Shown here: positions 42,153 to 50,250 of the stretch, piece after piece
Layout of the letters: every line of letters starts with the position of its first letter
Numbering within the stretch: position 1 is the stretch's first letter
Assembly (NCBI GenBank): GCA_948567375.1
Contig: OX419761.1
Location: 2,234,501 to 2,298,500, forward strand
Length of the DNA: 64,000 nucleotides
Reading direction: 5' to 3'
Source: Lunularia cruciata
Taxonomy: Eukaryota > Streptophyta > Marchantiopsida > Lunulariales > Lunulariaceae
The notes under the pieces: generated by a model
The model's database searches: none
What the model saw: only the letters and a program-made list of their open reading frames with translations
What the model was told of the DNA's origin: nothing
Made by a program: the position numbers and the translations under genes

Positions 42153-44360
42153 GTGTTTGCTTTTAGTTACAAGGATTTGAAGGAAGTCACCTTGGAGGAG
42201 CACAAGATAGAGGTGGAGTCACATGCAAGACCAATCCGCCAAAAGCAACGTCGCATTAGCCCACCAATATCTTTGGTTGTGAAGGAGGAGATTGATAAGC
42301 TCAAGGAGGCTGGATTTATCTTTGAGGTAGAGAATTCAGAATGGGTGTCTCCAATTGTCATTGTCAAGAAAAAGAATGGCAAGCTTTGGGTATGTGTGGA
42401 TTACAAGAAGCTCAATGTTGTTACCAAGAAGGACTACTACCCATTGCCATTCATTGATGAGATCTTGGAGGAGGTTGCAGGTCATGAGAGGTACAGTTTT
42501 GGAGATGGTTATAGTGGATATAACCAAATCAAGATTGCACCAGAGCATCAACAACTCACCACATTCACCACACCTTGGGGAACTTACGCTTTCAAGGTCA
42601 TGCCTTTTGGGCTTTGCAATGCTCCAGCCACATTCCAACGGTTCATGAACAAGGTATTTGAACCTTTCATTGGGAAATTTGTGAGAGACTTCATTGATGA
42701 CTTTTGTGTCTATGGGAGCAAGGAGGAGCACTTTGAGCACCTAATCAAGGTCTTGCAACGCTTGGATGAGGCAAATGCATCACTCAACCCAGAGAAGTGC
42801 ATTTTTGGATGTGAAGAATGTCTACTTTTGGGGCACATCATCTCCAAGGATGGAATAGCAGTTGATCCTGAGAAGGTGAGGAAAATCTCAAACCTTCCAT
42901 TCCCTTCAAGCTTGACAAAGTTATGCCAATTCTTGGGGATGGTTGGGTACTATAGGAGGTTCATCTTCTCATTTTCCAACAAGGCTTATGCATTGACCAT
43001 CTACATGAAGAATGGTGTAGATTACATGGTGATTTTGGAAGACAAGGAGGCTCTCAAAGCTTTTGAGGAGCTCAAGCAATCCCTTGTTGTAGCTCCAATT
43101 CTTGCTAAACCTGATTGGAGTAAACCTTTCATCCTCTACACTAATGCTTCTAATGTAGCTATAGGATGCACTCTTAGTCAATTAGACCAAGATGGGCATG
43201 ATCATCCAATAGCTTATGCTAGTAGGCAGATGGTTTTAGCAGAGAAGAACTACTCTATCACGGAGAGAGAAGGGTTGGCAGTGATCTTTGGTCTCAAGAA
43301 GTTTAGACACTACTTGATTGGAGGGAAAGCTACCATTGTCACGGATCACAAGGCTTTGAAGTACATCTTCAACAAGCCTAATGTTGAAGGGAGACTAGCA
43401 AGGTGGATGATACTCTTGTCTGAGTATGACTACACCATTGAGGATAGGCCACAAAAGAAACATGCAAATGCTGATTTGTTATCTAGAGCCTATGATCATG
43501 ATAGAGATGAGCCAATGGATGATTCCTTCTGGGATGAGGAGCTCATGACAATCTCAGTCACTCAAGAGGTTCCAATGGAGTACAAGGAGATTGTGGATTT
43601 TGTGACAAGAGGTAACTATCCAGAAGGGATGCATGCTATGGAGAGGAAGGCCCTTGCAGCAAGATCTAGACCTTACACAATGGTGGAGGATATTCTTTTT
43701 CACCAAGGAGCAGATGGTCTACTTCGAAGAGCAGTGGGTAAGGAAGAGTCTATCCTACTCATAAAGGAGTTTCATGAAGGTTTAGTATATGGAGGACACT
43801 TTGCAGGAAAGGTGACTGCTTTTAAGATTCTAGATCCAGGTTACCATTGGAGAGGGATTTTCAAGGATTGTCTTGATTATTGCAAAACTTGTCATGTTTG
43901 TCAAGCTTTTGCTAGAAAGTCTACATCCACTCCACCACTTAGATCAATTCCATTACTAGGACCTTTTGAGAAGTGGGGAATTGATTTTGTAGGTCCTCTC
44001 AATAGAACCCCAAGGAACAATTGGTACATTATGGTAGTTACTAATTACCTTACCAAGTGGGTTGAGGCTAGACCATTGAGGGACAAGAATGAAGATGAAG
44101 TGGGTAGATTTCTTTATGAACGCATTATCACTAGGTTTGCATGCCCTTTGGAGTTGGTTTCCGATAGAGGAGGAGAGTTTACAGGAAGCATTACTACAAC
44201 CATACTACGACATTTCTCTATCACACATAGAGTAACTACATCCTATAAGCCAAATTCCAATGGCTTGGCAGAGAGAACCAATCAGACCTTGTGCATGATG
44301 TTGGCCAAAGATGCAGAAATGGAGGGGCAAAACATCATTGGGACAAGAGGATTCATGTAG
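42153..44360 (+). CDS. TE-A1 RT, RNase H and integrase (most of pol)
   Basis: 735 codons without a stop. RT: EEIDKLKEAGFIFEVENSEW, SPIVIVKKKNGKLWVCVDYK, SGYNQIKIAPEHQQ, MPFGLCNAPATFQR, catalytic FIDDFCVYG (about residues 179-187), LLLGHIISKDGI and FLGMVGYYRRFI. RNase H: FILYTNASNVAIGCTLSQ, EREGLAVIFGLKKFRHYLIG, TDHKALKYI and HANADLLSR. Integrase: zinc-binding domain with CKTCHVCQ, Asp in WGIDFVGPL, Asp in LVSDRGGEFTG, Glu in NGLAERTNQTL. RT and integrase catalytic acids are present, though the first RNase H motif reads YTNAS where TDAS is expected. The true start is upstream, in a frame broken near 42117. It ends early through a one-base insertion near 44325. Confidence 0.88.
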   Translation: MFAFSYKDLKEVTLEEHKIEVESHARPIRQKQRRISPPISLVVKEEIDKLKEAGFIFEVENSEWVSPIVIVKKKNGKLWVCVDYKKLNVVTKKDYYPLPFIDEILEEVAGHERYSFGDGYSGYNQIKIAPEHQQLTTFTTPWGTYAFKVMPFGLCNAPATFQRFMNKVFEPFIGKFVRDFIDDFCVYGSKEEHFEHLIKVLQRLDEANASLNPEKCIFGCEECLLLGHIISKDGIAVDPEKVRKISNLPFPSSLTKLCQFLGMVGYYRRFIFSFSNKAYALTIYMKNGVDYMVILEDKEALKAFEELKQSLVVAPILAKPDWSKPFILYTNASNVAIGCTLSQLDQDGHDHPIAYASRQMVLAEKNYSITEREGLAVIFGLKKFRHYLIGGKATIVTDHKALKYIFNKPNVEGRLARWMILLSEYDYTIEDRPQKKHANADLLSRAYDHDRDEPMDDSFWDEELMTISVTQEVPMEYKEIVDFVTRGNYPEGMHAMERKALAARSRPYTMVEDILFHQGADGLLRRAVGKEESILLIKEFHEGLVYGGHFAGKVTAFKILDPGYHWRGIFKDCLDYCKTCHVCQAFARKSTSTPPLRSIPLLGPFEKWGIDFVGPLNRTPRNNWYIMVVTNYLTKWVEARPLRDKNEDEVGRFLYERIITRFACPLELVSDRGGEFTGSITTTILRHFSITHRVTTSYKPNSNGLAERTNQTLCMMLAKDAEMEGQNIIGTRGFM

Positions 44361-44881
44361 TTTTGTGGGAGTATAGGACAACCATGAAGACTTCCACCGG
44401 ATATTCTCCATTCCAATTGGTGTATGGTATTGAGTCAACCTTACCTATTCACTTTGATCTTCCTACCTTCCAAAGCATTCATAGGAGATTGAAGAAAGCA
44501 CAAGGAGGTGATGCAGAGAAGTCAAGGAAGGATCAACTCATGGAGTTGGAAGAGGCAAGAGCAGTTGCTATGGTTCGAGTGGAGCAAGCTCAAAGGAAAA
44601 AAAAGGAGAGCTATGACAAGAGGCAAGGCAAGAAGAAGGTGGAGACTTTCAAAGAAGGTGATTGGGTAATGTTGTTTGATTCCATTCAATTCAAGAGAGT
44701 GCAAGAGAAGTTTTTGCCTAAGTACTTTGGACCTTTCATAGTGGAGAAGGATTGGGGCAATTACACCTATGATCTCAAGGAGTTGGGAGGAAGACACTTT
44801 GATAGAATCAACCATGATAAGTTGAAGATGTACCATAGAAGGAAGAGAGACCTTCACTTTGAGGACAAAGTGAAAACTTAG
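44330..44881 (+). CDS. TE-A1 integrase C-terminal part
   Basis: The frame continues the integrase after the shift near 44325: HHWDKRIHVVLWEYRTTMKT, GYSPFQLVYGIESTLPIHFD, a charged helical stretch rich in Lys/Arg/Glu, then FKEGDWVMLFDSIQFKRVQE and FLPKYFGPFIVEKDWGNYTY, an SH3-like DNA-binding tail ending in LHFEDKVKT. No chromodomain or env-like frame follows: the stop at 44879-44881 is only 12 bp before the 3' LTR. Confidence 0.8.
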   Translation, partial: KHHWDKRIHVVLWEYRTTMKTSTGYSPFQLVYGIESTLPIHFDLPTFQSIHRRLKKAQGGDAEKSRKDQLMELEEARAVAMVRVEQAQRKKKESYDKRQGKKKVETFKEGDWVMLFDSIQFKRVQEKFLPKYFGPFIVEKDWGNYTYDLKELGGRHFDRINHDKLKMYHRRKRDLHFEDKVKT

Positions 44882-44893
44882 TCCGAGGGTAAA

Positions 44894-45585
44894 TGTAACA
44901 CCCATATGTGCATGTGTGTGGTATTGTGATATTTAACTTGGTATTACAAGTACTTAAGAGATATTATTTATATAGAGATTAAGGATGGTTCTATATTAGT
45001 CATGGTTAGCTAAAGTTAGTCATAGCTAGGATAGAGGGGACCTTACTTTAGAGGAAGTAGAAAAGATGAGCACCACTATTTTGGATTTTAGTGTGTTGAC
45101 TTGGTATTATTCCTAGGTGTTTGGCTTTGAGGAAAGAGTTGAGAACTCTTGGGCCCGCAAGCCTTTTTGTTTTGGATTCTTCTTTAGTCCAAGTATAGCC
45201 CATGTGAAGGAATCCTTGACTTAGTGGTTGGGTCAAGATAGGAGCACATGCTTAGGGGAATATGCCCATGTGAATGGATATTCCTTTCTACTTTTTGACT
45301 TTACTTGAATTTTAGTCTAGTAACTTGAGTTACTACGGTAATTAGTAACTTTGGTAAGTAACTATTTCACAAGTATATAAAAAAGGGGTGAGGAGGTACT
45401 CATCATCCTTTCATTTGCAACTATCTCTCTCTCATTGAGTTCTCTAGTGAGCAATGTCTTGAGTCTTGGAGTGTTAGCCTTGGAGGAGTATGATGGAGTT
45501 GGGGTTCCTTGCCTTCTTAGTCCATGGTGCGCAACCATAATAGCCATCAGAGGTTCATCCTGAGTGAGAGACAAGCCGGCTCACA
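44894..45585 (+). repeat. 3' LTR of TE-A1
   Basis: 692 bp, same ends as 37762-38453. Differences noticed by eye are few (for example GGATAGCC against GTATAGCC, ATAAACAAGG against ATAAAAAAGG), which points to recent insertion. Confidence 0.92.
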
Positions 45586-46869
45586 GGACACAGATAGGTG
45601 ACATGTCAGCAAGCTCCACCCTTGGATTACTTACTTGGATGGGTGACATGTCTGGTGTAGGTCCTATCTGGTTGGTCAAACAAGCTTTGACCGGAGGGAA
45701 TATTTTAGGGAATCTTCTTGTAGGAATCTGAGAATCACGTGAGTAAGGTACTGTTGGAAAGCTCTCAACGAGACAAAGCAAGGGGAGGGAAGGCCAGCCT
45801 TTCCTTTATTGAGGGCAGAATTTGCACATTTTTTAGGCCTAATTCATCCATTTAGGCCTCCAAAATTGCCTTCAAAGATTTCAAGCATATTTTGGTTCCT
45901 ACTCTATTAGTAGAAGTCCCCTTTTGGTGATACTTCTATCTTATCTATTTTGACCATCATGTATGATATCATTCTAGATGTTACCAAACCAAATTTCACA
46001 TCTAGATCATATGGCTAGCTCTTGGTATTATAGAAGATCATCGGGTTTGGAAGCCAATGATGAGGTAGACATCGGATCGGGATAAGTATCAATTTTGAGA
46101 TATGAAGAGATAGATTGTCAATTACGATCTGCAAGTAGGAAGAGATGTTAGGAAGTGGTGCATAGGTAGAAAGAACTGCCATTTGCTTCAGTATTTAAGG
46201 GGAGCAATCGTAGTACAATATTGTTCAATATTCATATTTCTGAAGATAGATAAAGCGAAGTGCTGTTCTCAATGCTTGTCACTTGAGCTTAATTCCGATT
46301 GTCAATTCCGTGTTTGTGTTTGTGAGTGTGTGGATAATTCTGAAGAGCAAGTCAATGTGTCTGTGGATGTTAGATTTTGTAGCCTTGATCTTCATTTTGT
46401 GTGTTTGATCTTGAGTGAAGTGCATCGGAGCAATGCCTTGACAGATCAGAGAAGAATTGTAGTGTTGGTAGTATTCTGCATTTGTGAGTGCAGCACAAAG
46501 TTGATGTGAAGCAATTTTGATCAAGGAAGTTGTGCCTTCAATGGAGGGATGGAACACAATTCTGAGGTAAATTTTTTCTTTGTAGTGAAGTGCCGTCTTC
46601 GGGAGAATCTGAATCATCATAATCAAGAGTTGTTTGGATAGAATTTGCTATATTGTGATTATGTGTGTGTATTCGTGACAAGTCATCAAGATTGTGAGCT
46701 TGTTACTCTCTTCTGGGTGTAGTTTCTACTTGAGAGATTAAAGAAAAAATCAAGAAGAACTACATTGTGACTTTTGACTTCGTATTTGGACATTTCTGAA
46801 TAGTATCTCTATGGGAACGAACTTTACTTACCCAATTACCACAAAAGTGATATTTGCCAGGTTGTCACA

Positions 46870-47354
46870 TAATTCGTATGGAGGAGAGTTTGGAAAGGGA
46901 TGAGAGTGATTTGGTGGTGAAGGAGGTTGTGCATCCTCCTCAAGGCTACAAGTATGGTGGAACTTCTGATACTTTGGTCGCAAGGGTTGCACCACAAGTT
47001 GTAGTTGCTCCAATTCTTGCACCTCCACCAAAGGATCCACTTCAAACCATCACATAACAACTTGCAGATCTCAAGATCAATGTGGTGCAACAATGGGAGA
47101 AGAGAGAGGTGGATCAGAATGTAGGGAGAGGGCGTAGGAGTGATGGAAACTATCCATATAGAGGAGGCCAACCAGCCAACAATTTCAATGATAGAAATTG
47201 TTTTCATTGTGGAGGAAGAGGCCATATCCAAAGGAATTGCCCAAATTTCACTTACCATGGAACAAGGAATTATGAGGGAGCCAATAGAGGGAAAGAGGGA
47301 GGTAGTGAAACCCAAGTGGCTCCTAATCCAAAAAAAGGTAAGGGGATAGCATCC
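46870..47354 (+). pseudogene. TE-A2 gag, carboxy part with intact zinc knuckle
   Basis: This resumes TE-A2 after TE-C: RMEESLERDESDLVVKEVVH, PPQGYKYGG, APILAPPPKDPLQTIT, then TAA at 47055-47057, then QLADLKINVVQQWEKREVDQ and the knuckle CFHCGGRGHIQRNC. The frame ends at the abrupt junction with TE-D at 47354 inside AAGGGGATAGCATCC. The TAA is at exactly the same codon as in TE-A1. Confidence 0.8.
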
Positions 47355-47359
47355 CTGTG

Positions 47360-48434
47360 CTGCTCCGCACATGAAGTCCAAAGCATCTCTATCACCAGCA
47401 TATGAGGTGGAAGCCTCAACACTCGAATCTGATCTCCTTTGAGCAATAGCCATACTAGCCAATCTTTGCTCCAACTGCTCAATCCGAGTAGCCATAGTTG
47501 TGTCAAAAGTAAGGGCAGGAATTGCATCACTACTAGCTGTAGATCCTCTACCACCACCTCTACCACCTCGTCCTCCATGAACTGGAACTCCTCTACTACC
47601 TGCCATAGCAATCCTACCACTCCGTAACTCTGGGTGTAGGTCAAAACACTGGTCACTAGTGTGACCAAATTTGTGGCAATGCTCACACTGCCTCTGTGCT
47701 GGCTGTGATGCACCCGAGGTATCAAGTCCACTGCCTCGAGTACACTCTCTCTGATGACGAGGTCCACCACAAGTCCAACAAGCAACACCAACACTCATTG
47801 GCTGCTGCTGACCCGCAAATGAAGGTAAGGGTCTAACTCCACTAGGCCCTCCACTCGCTCCATAGGATCTGGGCTATCCACCTTGTCCTTGAAAACCAAC
47901 TGGGCGTGGTGCACTTTGCTGCATTCTAGAAGAGGTCATAGCCGTGGATGAGAACTCCCTACCAAATCCAGATGTCACCACTCTCTCCTCCACCATGTTG
48001 AGCTCAATATGCTCAGCCAAACCAAAGACCACTGCCAAAGTAGGTGAAGTAGCCTATAACAACGTAGCATCATAAACTCTACATTGCAACTCCCTGTCCA
48101 GTATCCTATACCAAAATTGGACTGCCTAGGCCTCAGTATCTCCCTGAGTGAAACTGATTAGCTGCCTCATGCGAGTGTATGCCTCACATAGGCTCTCTCC
48201 AGCCTTCCACTAGAACTCTTGCAAGCTCTTCAGCTTGTCAATCCGCACTCCTTGGTAGTTCTGCCTCAAACACAGGAAGAACTCCACCATGGAGTTAAAC
48301 CCTGATATCACACCACCTCTTGTAGTGGTACCTCCACTCGTGATAACACTATCTCTAGCTAGTGCACCTCCACTAGCTCCACCAACACTACTCGAGCTAG
48401 AACTCGTAGGTACAACCGATCTACTCCTGGCCAC
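47360..48434 (-). pseudogene. TE-D gag
   Basis: Minus-strand frames: a Ser/Gly-rich start (RSVVPTSSSSSSVGGASGGA, 48210-48434), VEFFLCLRQNYQGVRIDKLK, then after breaks a region with two zinc fingers: CWTCGGPRHQREC (CX2CX4HX3C, unusual spacing) and CEHCHKFGHTSDQC (CX2CX4HX4C). An RGG-rich stretch (GGRGGRGGGRGS) and a coiled segment ATRIEQLEQRLASMAIAQRR follow. The long frame that continues into 46836 is a chimera with antisense TE-A2 sequence and is not a natural protein. Confidence 0.7.
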
Positions 48435-48982
48435 TGAGCCTAAAGTGATAGAGACATAGTTTAGAGACTAATACTATCTCCATAACTCAATCTCCTCCAA
48501 ATGAGCTCTCCTGAACTCATGGTAGTTGTCCATTGGCGGACCCTCCAAGTGCTAAAACAACCCCTTCCATGCCATGAAAGGTGTGAACAAAGTTGGGTTC
48601 CGCATCTACTACAGATCACACCAACTATCAAACTCCTAGATGAAGTCATCTAACTCAATGGTACCCATTGTACCAGAGTAACACCTAGGGCCTTTGGAGG
48701 CCCCATAAATCTCATCCATGTCCCACAACAACGGTGCGGACACAACAAGTGCACTCTCAACTAGATCAGCTACTATATCAAACTCCAACTCAGAGTCAAT
48801 CTCCTCACTCATTGGAACCTGAGATACAAGCTGATACCGAGTGCCACTTCAAGTAAACCCACTGCGTATTGCAAGACTAACTCCTTTGGAATCCCCAAAG
48901 AACTTTGTCGTGACCAAGTAACCGCAACAGCAAACCAAAACCACCAACTGCAACCGCAAGTACCGAACTAAGTGCCAACACT

Positions 48983-49090
48983 AACCAAGCACCACCAAGT
49001 GCCAATGCCAACCGAGCACCACCAAAAGTCAACACCAACCGAGCACCACCAAGTGCCAATACCAATCGAGCACCACCAAGTGCCAAAACT
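48983..49090 (-). repeat. 27-bp tandem repeats in the TE-D leader
   Basis: Four imperfect copies of a 27-bp unit of the form ACCGAGCACCACCAAGTGCC plus AATACCA. In one minus-strand frame they read as a short repeat around VLALGGARL. They lie between the primer-binding site and gag. Confidence 0.75.
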
Positions 49091-49420
49091 AGCAGAACAC
49101 TATCCACTTATGTAACTATAACTAAGACAACCATACTAGGGGCAAGGATGACCTGTAACCTACCATCACAACACACATTCTCACGGTCTGTAGGTCATCA
49201 CTTCCTACCTCATTGGAGAGAAACAAAGATAGTCTAACTGGTTGTCACTCCAGCCTCACTATTGAGAGCACACCAGAGCACCAACGCTCAAAATTTAGGG
49301 CACCTCACACAAACACGGTGCACAAATAGGAAGCAAAGAATGGAGGGGGTCCAATCACACAAATGCTAAACAACAACCCTCCATCTCATAAATCAACACA
49401 GGACCAACTCTGCCACCATT

Positions 49421-49837
49421 TGGCATTTGACATAATTGGAGTACCTATTTATTTCCTGAGCTATGAGGATCACCATGGATCAGTTTCAAGTTCTTTTTGC
49501 CAAAATCTGATGTAACTCCTTCACAAAATCTGACATAAAATCTGATGTAAATCTGACATAAAATCTGACATAAATCCCTAAAAATGGCTGACCACTAAAT
49601 CCTCAGCTAACTCTTCACTCGAGCCAAATTGGAAAAATCAATTTCGTACAATCTTCAATTCGTGAGAATCTGCTCCCAACTCCACCTTCAATTCTACCTG
49701 AGAGATTAAAGAAGAAATCAAGAAGAACTACAAGTTACTGTTTGACTTTGTATTTGACCAATTCTGAATCGTATCTCTACGAGAACAAACTTTACTTACC
49801 TGATTACCACAAAAGTGATATTTGCCGGGTTGTCACA
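49421..49837 (-). repeat. 5' LTR of TE-D
   Basis: About 417 bp. On the minus strand it starts TGTGACAACCCGGC and ends CAAATGCCA, next to the primer-binding-like site. Its outer 130 bp resemble the right end of TE-C. The boundary at 49421 rests on TG/CA ends and the adjacent primer site only, because the partner LTR is missing. Confidence 0.6.
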
Positions 49838-50250
49838 ATTTGCCTCTTGGCTCGGACAGATTCCTAAGACGGCTCTGGTGAGACTTGTGGAATAGCCGCA
49901 AGCAACTAATGGTGGTCAAACCCGGCTGTATCAGTCACTAAACTATGCAATCATATAGACTAGACCAAGAGCTCCTAAATGCAGCCCTTCCCTTGATAAC
50001 ATCCATAATTCAAAGTACATTTATCCATTCATGTATCATCCTCTCAACCAGTCATACAGCTATAAGTCTAACAAGACAAACAACTCTTTCCTATGGAGTG
50101 ACCATTCCTACTTGAACAACTAGGCAACCAAGACTTTCAAGCTAAGCATCCAAAACTCGCCCAATCACATGTAGACAATCTTCTCAACTCCTTCTCTTTT
50201 ATCAAACTGTCACTCACCACTCAGCATTTGAAGCTTCTCCTTCTCTTCTC
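49838..50250. other. Unassigned spacer right of TE-D
   Basis: No frame, repeat or element motif recognised. It should be the sequence into which TE-D inserted. Confidence 0.3.

Larger units (their letters stand above)
37762..45585 (+). mobile_element. TE-A1: near-complete family-A Ty3/gypsy element, youngest in the nest
   Basis: 7,824 bp with LTRs of equal length (692 bp each; nine differences noticed by eye), flanked by the 4-bp repeat GGAC (37758-37761 and 45586-45589). Order: LTR, primer-binding site, leader with a small frame, zinc-knuckle ORF, gag, protease, RT, RNase H, integrase, 3' LTR. The RT catalytic box is FIDDFCVYG and the palm LDGYSGYNQI-like, which resembles the Athila branch of non-chromoviruses; there is no chromodomain. 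Lesions: a one-base loss in gag near 40395, stops at 40718, 41633 and 41879, frame changes near 42117 and 44325. The polypurine tract precedes 44894 weakly (CCGAGGGTAAA). Confidence 0.9.
31920..46032 (-). mobile_element. TE-B: chromovirus-type Ty3/gypsy element, split by TE-A1
   Basis: Minus strand, about 6.3 kb once TE-A1 is removed. Order from the right: 5' LTR (45586-46032 and 37623-37761), primer-binding site, gag, zinc knuckle, protease, RT, RNase H, integrase, chromodomain, polypurine tract (AAAAGGAGGGAGG, minus strand, ending at 32503), 3' LTR (31920-32500). Flanks are AAAGA and GAAGA, a 5-bp duplication with one mismatch. Gag, RT and RNase H have frame breaks, while the integrase and chromodomain are in long open frames. 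Confidence 0.85.
30935..46869. mobile_element. TE-C: non-coding TG...CA insertion, probably a solo LTR, split by TE-B
   Basis: Without TE-B it is about 1,818 bp (30935-31919 plus 46033-46869). It starts TGTGGTACACAC, ends GGTTGTCACA, and is flanked by AATT (30931-30934 and 46871-46874; five bases with one mismatch). The last 130 bp resemble the outer end of the TE-D LTR (49705-49837), including TACCACAAAAGTGATATTTG. I see no coding domain and no internal LTR boundary, so a large solo LTR of a TE-D relative, on the minus strand, is the best reading. A short non-autonomous element is the alternative. Confidence 0.55.
28182..47354 (+). mobile_element. TE-A2: family-A gypsy element, interrupted and 3'-truncated
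   Basis: The 5' LTR is at 28182-28859, leader 28860-29740, zinc-knuckle ORF 29743-30195 and gag from 30417. Gag is split at 30934 by TE-C and resumes at 46870 in exactly the next position relative to TE-A1 (IAIRMEESLE region). It continues through the gag zinc knuckle to 47354, where it ends abruptly against antisense TE-D sequence. Protease, pol and 3' LTR are missing. Without TE-C, TE-B and TE-A1 about 3.2 kb of TE-A2 remain. Confidence 0.85.
47355..49837 (-). mobile_element. TE-D: 5' part of an LTR retroelement (LTR, leader, gag)
   Basis: On the minus strand: LTR (49837 to 49421), a primer-binding-like TGGTGGCAGAGTTGG (49404-49418), leader with 27-bp tandem repeats, gag N-terminus near 48430, gag zinc knuckles near 47790-47640. 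It stops within gag at 47355 where it abuts TE-A2. Protease, pol and the other LTR are absent. No pol is available, so the superfamily is undecided. Confidence 0.65.

Noticed and set aside
44882-44893. Search for an env-like ORF after integrase in TE-A1, as in some Athila elements
   Set aside because: The integrase stop is only 12 bp from the 3' LTR, so there is no room for one.
46836-47798. A 320-codon minus-strand frame with zinc knuckles
   Set aside because: It fuses TE-D gag with the antisense strand of TE-A2 across the 47354 junction. Only the right part is a real Gag segment.
48877-49107. A minus-strand frame with a repeated LALGGARL-like motif, resembling a structural repeat protein
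   Set aside because: It comes from the 27-bp tandem repeats in the TE-D leader, upstream of gag.
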